Assembly: GCA_029253085.1 (NCBI GenBank)
Contig: JAQXAF010000033.1
Span: 1 to 64,000 of the forward strand
From: Luminiphilus sp.
Lineage (GTDB): Bacteria; Pseudomonadota; Gammaproteobacteria; Pseudomonadales; Halieaceae
Reading direction: 5' to 3'
DNA: 64,000 nucleotides
Made by a program: the position numbers and the translations under genes. The notes beneath the pieces were generated by a model that was not told the origin of the DNA, searched no databases, and worked only from the letters and a program-made list of their open reading frames with translations. This document shows positions 55,660 through 62,982 of this stretch, one piece after another (position 1 is the first letter of the stretch; each line of letters begins with the position of its first letter).

Positions 55660-56556
55660 ATGGCACAGAGAGAGCTAGCGGTTATTCGCAGTTTTATGTT
55701 TACCCCTGCGAATCATCCCCGTCGCGTTGAAAAAGTTTTTCAGATTGGTGCCGACGCAGTCATCCTAGACTTAGAGGACGCCGTCGCGGTTGCAGAAAAA
55801 GTTGCTGCCCGGGACGATGTCATTGCTGCATTTTCTGCGTCTGGGCGTGACTGTCTGCACTATGTGCGCATCAATAGCATTGATACCGAATACTGGCTTG
55901 ACGATATTCGAGCTACCGTTGGTCCTTGGCTTGACGGAGTGGTTGTGCCGAAGGTGGAATCCGCTGCGGCACTGCTAGAGGTTGAGGGCGCAATTGCTGA
56001 GGCCGAAAGCACGGCCGGTCTTGAGGTGGGCAGTCTCGATATTTTGCCAATTATTGAAACGGCAAAGGGTGTCGAGACTGCCGCTGAAATCGCGACTGCA
56101 GGCTCCAGAATACGCCGACTCGCCTTTGGTGGCGGAGATTACACCCTTGATCTAGATTACGAGTGGAGCTCGGATGAGGACGTGCTGGCTTATGCTCGGG
56201 CGCGGTTGTCTCATGCCTCTCGGTTGGGCGGGTTGCAGCCGCCGATTGATACGGTTGTTCTTCAGATTAAAGACGATGAGCGTTTTACTGCGTCCGCACA
56301 GCGCGGACGCAAGTTTGGGTTTGGTGGAAAGCTCTGCATACACCCCAGTCAGGTACCGTTAACAAATTCAATCTTTTCGCCCTCAAGCGAAGAAATTGCT
56401 CATGCGAGCGCCGTCGTTGCGGCATTTGAGGCCGCTGAAGCCACTGGTTCAGCGTCGATTCAGCTCGATGGTTATTTTATTGATTATCCGATTGTCTACA
56501 AAAGCCAGCGCATTCTTGCCCTCGCAGCGCTGTTGGAGCAGCGAGAGGTTTCTTAA
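55660..56556 (+). CDS. CitE-like (HpcH/HpaI family) CoA-ester lyase
   Basis: A 298-residue TIM-barrel lyase. RSFMFTPANHPRRVEKV near the N-terminus is the CoA-binding arginine region. AVILDLEDAVAV (around residue 35), LPIIETAKGVETAAEIA (glutamate ligand, around residue 130) and LAFGGGDYTLDLDYEW (aspartate ligand) follow. This pattern is shared by malyl-CoA, beta-methylmalyl-CoA and citramalyl-CoA lyases. Beside a MaoC hydratase, citramalyl-CoA or beta-methylmalyl-CoA cleavage to acetyl/propionyl-CoA plus a 2-oxoacid is the best guess. It is directly downstream of gntR. Confidence 0.87.
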   Translation: MAQRELAVIRSFMFTPANHPRRVEKVFQIGADAVILDLEDAVAVAEKVAARDDVIAAFSASGRDCLHYVRINSIDTEYWLDDIRATVGPWLDGVVVPKVESAAALLEVEGAIAEAESTAGLEVGSLDILPIIETAKGVETAAEIATAGSRIRRLAFGGGDYTLDLDYEWSSDEDVLAYARARLSHASRLGGLQPPIDTVVLQIKDDERFTASAQRGRKFGFGGKLCIHPSQVPLTNSIFSPSSEEIAHASAVVAAFEAAEATGSASIQLDGYFIDYPIVYKSQRILALAALLEQREVS

Positions 56557-56571
56557 GCCGCCGGCGTCACC

Positions 56572-56589
56572 TATAATGTCCGGACATTT
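56572..56589 (+). promoter_or_regulatory. -10 box fused to operator palindrome 2 (mmgE/prpD-hpaB)
   Basis: TATAATGTCCGGACATTT combines a consensus -10 (TATAAT, 56572-56577) with the palindrome AATGTCCGGACATT, a perfect 14-base inverted repeat. An AAGGAGG ribosome-binding site begins one base later and the GTG of the mmgE/prpD gene is at 56601. A repressor bound here would cover the -10 and the start point. No good -35 is visible, so an activator or a weak promoter is also possible. Confidence 0.75.
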
Positions 56590-56600
56590 AAGGAGGCGCA

Positions 56601-58022
56601 GTGACTAATACACCAACCCATCAAGATTCGTTGACGCGGCGTATTGCAACGTCATCCCTAGCTTTGCAGGGGGAAGACGTTGCGCCTGAAATAATGGCGT
56701 ATACCAAGAGCTGTATTGCCGACGCGATCGGCATAGGGTTTGCCTCGCATTATTACGACTTCGCAGAGCGTACCGTGGCGGGTGTGAGAACCCTCGCTAG
56801 CCCCGGTACGGGTGTCGTGATTGGGCTGGAGGATACCTTGGCGCCCAGGGATGCGGCGCTGTTAAATGGGACCTTGGTTCATGGTCTAGATTTTGACGAT
56901 ACGCATTTGGCTTCAGTCGTACATTGCTCGGCGAGTGCGTTGCCCACCGCCCTAGCGCTAGCGTCGGAGAGAGCGGTTTCGGGTACGGACTTACTGTTGT
57001 CATGCATTATTGCTACTGAGGTTGATGCTCGCCTGGGAAGCGCAGCGGGTGGCACCTTTCAGCAGCTTGGATTCCATCCAACGGGTGTTGTGGGTATTTT
57101 TGGTGCCACCGTTGCTGCAGTTCGACTGCTGGGTGGCACTATCGATGAGGCCGTCCGCGCCCAGGGAATTGCCCTGAGTATGGCTGGGGGAAGTATGGCT
57201 TTCCTTGATACGGGAACATGGACCAAAAGATTACATCCGGGCTGGGCTGCGCAATCCGCTCTGGCCGCGGCCAGGTTGGCCCTAGCGGGATTTGAGGCCC
57301 CACCTGAAGCCTATGCAGGGCGCTATGGGTTCTATGCGTTGTTCACGCAGAATGCTGACAACGTGAATAACGTAGATTGGTCCAGTGCCTATCAAGATTT
57401 CGCGATGGAGTCTGTGGCGATAAAACCCTATCCGATATGTCATTTCAATCACGCTCCGGTAGACGCGGCATTGCATTTGCGTGCTCAGCACGGACTCCGT
57501 CCAGACCATATCGAGTCGGTCACGATAGGGCTGCATGAGCGACAGTTCGCTGTGGTTGTCGAACCCGTAGCACGTAAACAAAGGCCTGAGAGTGAATATG
57601 AGGCCAAGTTCAGTGTCGCCTATGCGGTGGCAACCGCCTTGGTTCGCGGGGAATTAGGGCTGCGTGAATTAGAGCTCGAAAGCCGAACTGATGAAGAGAT
57701 TTTAGGGCTAACCCCGCGCATTCATTGCGTACACGACGATCGCTCCAATTATCCACAGACCTTCTCCGGTGGGGTTCGTATCAAGATGCGCGATGGCACA
57801 GTGTATGAGCATTTTGATGCGGTCAATCGGGGCGCCGAAGGCCGTTTATTAAGTGTGGGTGACGTTAAAACGAAGTTTTTCCAAAACTGCCGCTTAGTGC
57901 TTTCTCAAGCACGGACAGAAGCGGTCTGGGAAACGATTATGGACGTCGACAAGCAAGACGATTGCTCGACGTTATTAGAGGCCCTTAAAGGGCTAGGTGA
58001 CCATAGGTTGACTGCGAACTAA
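56601..58022 (+). CDS. MmgE/PrpD family protein
   Basis: A 473-residue member of the 2-methylcitrate dehydratase / cis-aconitate decarboxylase / iminodisuccinate epimerase superfamily. GTLVHGLDFDDTHLASVVHCSASALPTALALA (around residue 95) is the family signature, with the H and D-D-T-H residues. GGSMAFLDTGTWTKRLHPGWAAQSAL and KPYPICHFNHAPVDAAL also match. The reaction within this broad family cannot be assigned; dehydration or decarboxylation of a tricarboxylic or aconitate-like acid would fit the CitE/MaoC partners. GTG start with AAGGAGG. It is followed by hpaB 26 bases later. Confidence 0.87.
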   Translation: MTNTPTHQDSLTRRIATSSLALQGEDVAPEIMAYTKSCIADAIGIGFASHYYDFAERTVAGVRTLASPGTGVVIGLEDTLAPRDAALLNGTLVHGLDFDDTHLASVVHCSASALPTALALASERAVSGTDLLLSCIIATEVDARLGSAAGGTFQQLGFHPTGVVGIFGATVAAVRLLGGTIDEAVRAQGIALSMAGGSMAFLDTGTWTKRLHPGWAAQSALAAARLALAGFEAPPEAYAGRYGFYALFTQNADNVNNVDWSSAYQDFAMESVAIKPYPICHFNHAPVDAALHLRAQHGLRPDHIESVTIGLHERQFAVVVEPVARKQRPESEYEAKFSVAYAVATALVRGELGLRELELESRTDEEILGLTPRIHCVHDDRSNYPQTFSGGVRIKMRDGTVYEHFDAVNRGAEGRLLSVGDVKTKFFQNCRLVLSQARTEAVWETIMDVDKQDDCSTLLEALKGLGDHRLTAN

Positions 58023-58048
58023 CTTAACGCAGTGGCGAGGAGTACAAC

Positions 58049-59623
58049 ATGCTGATGAAGTCTGGCGGAAAAATTATGAGCGCCGAAGAATACCGCGAAA
58101 GCCTGCGCAGTTATTCGCCTACGGTTTATGTCGATGGCGACCTGATAGAGAGCGTTGCGGATGAGCCGAGGTTAGCCCCAGGTATCCGAGCCGTTGGTGT
58201 TACCTACGATTTTGCTCAAAAGCCCGAGTTTGGCGGCGTGATGCTGGCTGATCAGGCGAGCTCAGGCAAGACGGTCAATCGCATGCTGCATATTAATCGG
58301 CATTCCGAAGATTTGCTGAGCAAACTTGAGGCCGTGCGCTTATTGTGTCGTGAGAGTGGTTGTGCACAACGCTACCTGACCCATGATGCGCTCAATGCAA
58401 TTTATCAGTCCACTTGGCGTATGGCTGATGAAACCTCAGGTAGTGAGTATCACTCCCGGTTCATGGATTATTTGCACGATATTCAAGATCGCGACCTGAC
58501 CCTTGGCGTGGCTATGACTGACGCCAAAGGGGAGCGCAGTTTGCGGCCGCACGCTCAGTCTAACCCCGACGTGTACGTGCACATCAGTGAGCGTCGGGCC
58601 GATGGCATTGTGCTGTCAGGTACCAAGGCAATTGTGACGGGTGGCCCTTATATGCACGAGCTGCTGGTGATGCCCTGCCGGACGATGGTGAAAGGTGACG
58701 CTGACTTTGCGGTTTGTTGTGCCGTTCCTATCGACGCCAAAGGGCTGACCGTGATCGCCCGTCCAGCGGGACGTCCGGGTCAGGCCGCCGCTAAATTCAG
58801 CGCACAATATGGGCAGAGCACAGCGGTTTGCCATTTTTCCGAGGTTTTTGTGCCTTGGGATCGGGTGTTCATGGCTGGGGAATGGAACCAGACTGAGCAC
58901 CTCGTGACTTCTTATGCGAACCATCACCGTCACAGCTGCATTGGTGCCAGGGCAGGATTTGGCGATCTTCTCATCGGGGCAGGCGCGCTAATGACCGATG
59001 CCAATGGTCTCGATATGGACGACGTCTCGCATTTGCGGGAGACCATGGTTGAGCTGATTAAAATTGTTGAAGGCTTTTACGCTTGTGGTGTCGCGGCATC
59101 TGTTTATGGCATTCAAGATCCCTGCGGCTCTTGGATGCCAGAGCCGGTGTTTTCCAATATCGGTAAGTTACTGCTGGCGACACAGATCTACGATATGCAC
59201 CGAACCGCTCATGAGGTATCGGGGGGGTTGATTGTGGCCCTACCCGGACCGGATGAAGACCATAATCCGGCAACGGCGGGGGATCTCGCGGCAGTCCTCT
59301 CAGCGCGTCCCGATGTCCCCTATGATAAGCGTATGGAGGTTTCGCGCTTTATCGAAGACTTAACAGCCTCTTCGACCGGCGGTTGGTACTCAGTGATTAG
59401 CCTTCATGGTGGCGGTTCTCCCCAAGCGATGAAGCGTGAGATCTATCGGCGCTACCCGGTGGAAGAAAGAAAGGCACTTGTGGAACGCCTGCTTGATCGC
59501 GGTGTGGCTGAAACAGGCAGCACGGGTGCGCCAGATCGCCAGAAGCAACCGGGGCAATGTTGCGCAACCGGCTGTCAGGTGCCCGAATCGGGCCAAGGGC
59601 CAGAGCAAGAATCAGACGGCTAA
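58049..59623 (+). CDS. HpaB-superfamily flavin-dependent oxygenase
   Basis: A 524-residue protein of the 4-hydroxyphenylacetate 3-hydroxylase / 4-hydroxybutyryl-CoA dehydratase superfamily. The N-terminal MSAEEYRESLRSYSPTVYVDG, the middle LRPHAQSNPDVYVHI and the helical C-terminal half with NHHRHSCIGARAGFGD match this fold. As I recall, the dehydratases carry four cluster ligands (three Cys, one His); here two of the aligned cysteines appear as Y (SGCAQRYLT) and A (RHSCIGA). A monooxygenase using reduced flavin is therefore more likely. No HpaC-type reductase is next to it. The tail has an unusual QCCATGC. Confidence 0.8.
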   Translation: MLMKSGGKIMSAEEYRESLRSYSPTVYVDGDLIESVADEPRLAPGIRAVGVTYDFAQKPEFGGVMLADQASSGKTVNRMLHINRHSEDLLSKLEAVRLLCRESGCAQRYLTHDALNAIYQSTWRMADETSGSEYHSRFMDYLHDIQDRDLTLGVAMTDAKGERSLRPHAQSNPDVYVHISERRADGIVLSGTKAIVTGGPYMHELLVMPCRTMVKGDADFAVCCAVPIDAKGLTVIARPAGRPGQAAAKFSAQYGQSTAVCHFSEVFVPWDRVFMAGEWNQTEHLVTSYANHHRHSCIGARAGFGDLLIGAGALMTDANGLDMDDVSHLRETMVELIKIVEGFYACGVAASVYGIQDPCGSWMPEPVFSNIGKLLLATQIYDMHRTAHEVSGGLIVALPGPDEDHNPATAGDLAAVLSARPDVPYDKRMEVSRFIEDLTASSTGGWYSVISLHGGGSPQAMKREIYRRYPVEERKALVERLLDRGVAETGSTGAPDRQKQPGQCCATGCQVPESGQGPEQESDG

Positions 59624-59728
59624 GGCATGCTCATCAGGTACGAAGGGCACGTAAGCGCGCGATTAGTGCCTCGCAAAGCCAAGAAAAAGGGGCAGAGCGC
59701 CCCCAGCGTTCTGGCAGCGGCGGCAACT

Positions 59729-60574
59729 TTAAACGGGTACCGCTAGAGCCGCTGGCGGCAAAATAGTTGTCCGCTTCATGAGTCGATCGTGACTTTGGTC
59801 AAAGGGATCCCGACGATGCATGGTGCAGGCATTGTCCCAGAGCAATGCGTCACCCGGTTGCCACAAATGTGAGTAGACATAGCGGGGCTGCACCGTCCAA
59901 TCAAAGAGATAATCAAGCATGGCCCGGCTATCGGCTACTCCCCATCCGACAATTTCGGTCGTCATGCCGGGGCATAGGTAGAGGGCTTTCTCACCCGTTA
60001 TGGGGTGGGTTCGCACGATGGGATGCTCAATGTCTGGAGAACGTTTCTTTTGTTCATTGCTCGTGGGGACACTGTATGCGCTGTTAAAAGCCTCATAGGA
60101 TTGTACGGCGCGCGCGCCCTCAAGTCGCTGCTTGACCTCTTCGGGCAGCTCCCTATACGCCGATGTCATGTCGGCAAATTCTGTGTTGCCCCCGGTTGGT
60201 GGCAGGGTATGGGCCATTAACAGTGAGCCAACGGCAGGACGGGGTAAATAAATTTGATCGTAATGCCAACCTACTTCGGTGTCGGCAAGAATGCCCATTT
60301 TCTTTCCGTTGTTTTGCATATTTGAGACGTACAGAACCTCGGGAAACTCTGACGAAAGGTATTCGGTGCGAACGTGAATTTCGAGGTCGCCAAAAACGCG
60401 GCTAAAGGTGACTAGGGTTTCTTCATCGAGATTCTGGTTTCTAAATAAGAGCAGCTTATGTTTGGCCCACAGAGACTTTATGGCCGTGTTTTCCTCGCCA
60501 GACGTTGTCGAGGAGATTGTGTATTCAGAAACTTCTGCACCGAAAGTGGCAGCCAGAGGCCTTGTGTTGAGCAT
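59729..60574 (-). CDS. TauD/TfdA-family 2-oxoglutarate-dependent dioxygenase
   Basis: A 281-residue Fe(II)/2-oxoglutarate dioxygenase. The facial triad is H and D in VGWHYDQIYLPRP (around residue 103) and H in NACTMHRRDPFD (around residue 250). The 2-oxoglutarate arginine is probably in HDRLMKRTT. HPIVRTHPITGEKALYL is another conserved TauD/TfdA segment. It may hydroxylate or oxidatively cleave a C-N, C-O or C-S bond of the island's substrate. An operator palindrome lies 30 bases upstream. It is convergent with hpaB. Confidence 0.88.
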   Translation of the reverse strand: MLNTRPLAATFGAEVSEYTISSTTSGEENTAIKSLWAKHKLLLFRNQNLDEETLVTFSRVFGDLEIHVRTEYLSSEFPEVLYVSNMQNNGKKMGILADTEVGWHYDQIYLPRPAVGSLLMAHTLPPTGGNTEFADMTSAYRELPEEVKQRLEGARAVQSYEAFNSAYSVPTSNEQKKRSPDIEHPIVRTHPITGEKALYLCPGMTTEIVGWGVADSRAMLDYLFDWTVQPRYVYSHLWQPGDALLWDNACTMHRRDPFDQSHDRLMKRTTILPPAALAVPV

Positions 60575-60603
60575 AATGTCACCTGTATTCGGTTCAAAAA
60601 ATC

Positions 60604-60619
60604 AATTGTACGGACATTT
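60604..60619. promoter_or_regulatory. Operator palindrome 3 (tauD)
   Basis: AATTGTACGGACATTT matches the island consensus with one arm mismatch. It lies 29 bases upstream of the tauD ATG. On the minus strand a TACAAT -10-like box sits within it, with a TTGATT 16 bases further upstream. The DMT transporter gene ends just before it, so the site separates two minus-strand units. Confidence 0.6.
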
Positions 60620-60641
60620 GCTGGCGAATCAAACCCGTAGT

Positions 60642-61568
60642 TCAGGATTTGGCTTTTTGGTACGCACTACGCCACTCGAGTAGCGCCACACTGAGGACAA
60701 CTAAGGCAGTTCCTAGTAACTGCAACACGGACAGCCGTTCGTCATAAATTAGGTAAGCCATAAAGGCGGTTGCCGGTGGACCGACAGTGCTGAGCAGGGC
60801 GCCTCGTGATGCGCCGATTCGTCGTATACCCTCGGCGACGCAAAACAAGGGTAATACCGTTGCAAAGACCACAAGCCCCAGCATGATCGGTAAACTATTC
60901 CCCGGCAGTTCAACGTTGAGCCAACCCATGATGAGGCCATGATGAATAAAAAAAGCGGTGCCAGCGGCCGTCATGGCAGTGAGGGTAAAGGTGGCTGAAC
61001 TCATGTTGCGAGTGAGTGCGCCGTTGGCCATGAAGTAACAGGCGATTGTGACAGAGCAAAAAAGCACCCAGAACACCCCCTGCCATTGATCAGATGAGAG
61101 TTGTGTATCGGCAGCGCCAGTGACCAGCAAAACCCCTACAGAGGTCGTTCCAAGGGCTAGCATGGTGGATCCGGAGGGGATCGTCCTCGTCGTAATGGCC
61201 GAAAACAATACAACCATCGCGGGATAGGAAAAAAGCAGGGCACGTTCCACGTTCGCCTGAATCAGCGTCAGAGCATAAAAATTGGCCAATGCGCCAAAAT
61301 AATAGCACCAGAGCCCGGCGGCAGCGGCAGCGATTAAATGCATGGCGGTAGGCTTGGGGCTGGGTTTTCCTCTAAACCGATGGGCACTGACGGCTGCGAC
61401 CAAAATGAACCCTGGGATAGCCAAGACTGAACGTACTGCAGCGACATCATGATAGGTCATGCCCTGAGCATAGAGTGCTTTGGCAAAGAGCCCCTTAGCG
61501 GCCAAAAGTATGGCCCCTAAGGCAACGAGGAGTGCACCTATTAGCCCGCTTCGGGCATCCGTGCTAAT
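60642..61568 (-). CDS. DMT/EamA-family transporter with an apparent ATT start
   Basis: A drug/metabolite-transporter-type permease with about ten hydrophobic helices (308 aa from the ATT). The segments NVERALLFSYPAMVVLFSAI and GASRGALLSTVGPPATAFMAYLIYDERLS are EamA-typical. The track ORF starts at a TTG within the first helix and would truncate it. The frame is open further upstream and reads S-T-D-A-R-S-G-L-I-G-A-L-L-V-A-L-G from an ATT that overlaps the amidase stop (TAATT) and has AAGG nine bases upstream. No ATG, GTG or TTG is available there. It probably moves the island's substrate or product. Confidence 0.75.
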   Translation of the reverse strand: MSTDARSGLIGALLVALGAILLAAKGLFAKALYAQGMTYHDVAAVRSVLAIPGFILVAAVSAHRFRGKPSPKPTAMHLIAAAAAGLWCYYFGALANFYALTLIQANVERALLFSYPAMVVLFSAITTRTIPSGSTMLALGTTSVGVLLVTGAADTQLSSDQWQGVFWVLFCSVTIACYFMANGALTRNMSSATFTLTAMTAAGTAFFIHHGLIMGWLNVELPGNSLPIMLGLVVFATVLPLFCVAEGIRRIGASRGALLSTVGPPATAFMAYLIYDERLSVLQLLGTALVVLSVALLEWRSAYQKAKS

Positions 61569-62251
61569 TATCGGGCGCCTTGGTGGAGTTCTGTGAGCAC
61601 CTCATCGGTTGTCAACACGCGCGCCCACAGTCTTTTTAGCATAGTCAGGGTGGCGTTCTGCATTTCATCGCTGTCTGTTCCGGTGCCGTCACTGACAACG
61701 ACCACCCGATACTGAAGGTCGCAGGCTTCCATGGAGGTCATAGCGACACAGTTGTTAGTAGATACGCCCACGGTTACCACGGTTTTGATGCCCTTGGCTC
61801 GGAGGGTGGTATCTAGGCCGGTGGAGCAAAAGGCACCCTGGGTCGTTTTGTTAACAACCAATTCACCGGGTTGTGGCTGTAACGGGGCGACGATCTCATG
61901 TTCTTTTTGCCCTGCAATATTGTTTGTGGCGCGAATAATAGGTGCCATATGGGCCGGGGCATCGCTCGCGTCGGGAGCGTTGGCACCGTAGGTAACGTAA
62001 ATCACTTCAGCCCCCAGCTTTCGGAAGCCGGCTAATAGCTTTTGAATGTTAGGGATCAAAAGTTCGTTGATGCGGTTGAAGCGATAGGCGGCACCCTCAA
62101 ATTCACCGCGGTCGGCGAGGAGCTTGCCCAATCCCATATCGGGGTTACCGGTAGCGTTTTGCATATCAATGACGACCAAGGCGGTCTCACTGGGCGTGAT
62201 GGCAAAATTCTGGCTAAAGGCATCGACGAATCCCGGCTGGCTATGATTCAT
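61568..62251 (-). CDS. Isochorismatase-fold cysteine amidohydrolase 2 (RutB/biuret-hydrolase-like)
   Basis: A 227-residue cysteine hydrolase. The triad is D in LVVIDMQNATG, K in VVNKTTQGAF and C in GVSTNNCVAMTSMEA. The N-terminus and the segment spacing are closer to ureidoacrylate (RutB) or biuret amidohydrolases than to the other two amidases here. The start is the ATG at 62251; the ten extra track codons run into the operator palindrome. The DMT transporter gene overlaps its stop. Amide or ureido hydrolysis releasing ammonia is the likely reaction type. Confidence 0.85.
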   Translation of the reverse strand: MNHSQPGFVDAFSQNFAITPSETALVVIDMQNATGNPDMGLGKLLADRGEFEGAAYRFNRINELLIPNIQKLLAGFRKLGAEVIYVTYGANAPDASDAPAHMAPIIRATNNIAGQKEHEIVAPLQPQPGELVVNKTTQGAFCSTGLDTTLRAKGIKTVVTVGVSTNNCVAMTSMEACDLQYRVVVVSDGTGTDSDEMQNATLTMLKRLWARVLTTDEVLTELHQGAR

Positions 62252-62267
62252 TTTCAGTGCTCTCTTG

Positions 62268-62283
62268 AAATGTTCGTACATTT
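62268..62283. promoter_or_regulatory. Operator palindrome 4 (divergent amidase genes)
   Basis: AAATGTTCGTACATTT has perfect six-base arms around TCGT. It is 16 bases from the minus-strand amidase ATG and 56 bases from the plus-strand amidase ATG, placed to control both. On the minus strand a TAAAAT -10-like box overlaps its edge, as at sites 1 and 2. Confidence 0.7.
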
Positions 62284-62339
62284 TACGCCATATTGCGACT
62301 CCACCCCAAACGACACTCTCAACATCGAGGTTTGTAGCG

Positions 62340-62957
62340 ATGGATCAGTTTGAACGCGCAGGATATGGGCAGAGAAATATTGGTTTTGGCGCAAGACCTG
62401 CGCTGTTAATGGTTGATTTTCAGCTGGGGTTTACTGACGGGGTAAGTCCCATTGGTCGCAGTGAGCATATTCAAAGTGCAGTAGACAACACCCGCACGTT
62501 GCTTTTGGCGTGCAAAGCGAAAGGGATTCCGGTGGCCTCCTGTCGCGTGTCTTGGGGTGGCCCCGATGAAATGACGCATTGGAAAATAGAAACGTTATTC
62601 GACGGTAGCTTTTATCACGGCCATCATTGCACTGAGCTGGACCCACGCATAGCAGATCCAGACTACGTGTTTGAGTTCATAAAAACCGCACCGTCGATTT
62701 TTTATGAAACACCGTTGAAGCCTTGGTTGGTTACTCACGGTATCGATACGACCATTGTCACGGGTTGCACCACCTCGGGCTGTGTTCGAGCATCGGTTGT
62801 CGATAGTTTTTCAGCGGGTTATCGCACGATTGTTCCCGCAGATTGCTGTGGCGATCAGGATGCAGAAGCGCATGCGAGCAATCTTCGCGATGTCGATCGG
62901 CGCTATGCAGATGTTGTCGATTTACAAACGGTTTTAAATCACATTAACGGTTCCTAA
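62340..62957 (+). CDS. Isochorismatase-fold cysteine amidohydrolase 3 (maleamate-amidase-like)
   Basis: A 205-residue cysteine hydrolase with D in LLMVDFQLGFTDG, K in FIKTAPSIFYE and C in GCTTSGCVRASVVDSFSAGY. It is a clear paralogue of the amidase at 50616, with which it shares QRN near the N-terminus and the TTSGCVRA nucleophile loop. The start is the ATG at 62340, as the track ORF begins inside the operator. An alpha/beta hydrolase follows 25 bases later. An isochorismatase amidase next to an alpha/beta hydrolase recalls NicF-NicD (nicotinate) or RutB-RutD (pyrimidine) pairs. Confidence 0.85.
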   Translation: MDQFERAGYGQRNIGFGARPALLMVDFQLGFTDGVSPIGRSEHIQSAVDNTRTLLLACKAKGIPVASCRVSWGGPDEMTHWKIETLFDGSFYHGHHCTELDPRIADPDYVFEFIKTAPSIFYETPLKPWLVTHGIDTTIVTGCTTSGCVRASVVDSFSAGYRTIVPADCCGDQDAEAHASNLRDVDRRYADVVDLQTVLNHINGS

Positions 62958-62982
62958 TTTTTTAATTCAAGGAGAGTACGCC

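Noticed and set aside
58563-58583. TGTACGTGCACAT inside the hpaB-like gene
   Set aside because: Spacing differs by one base from the operator consensus and it lies within coding sequence.
58049-59623. Calling the HpaB-like gene 4-hydroxybutyryl-CoA dehydratase
   Set aside because: Two of the four expected cluster ligands appear substituted, so the dehydratase name is not supported.
60408-60683. Plus-strand ORF across the tauD promoter
   Set aside because: It runs antisense through tauD and over the operator; not credible as a gene.
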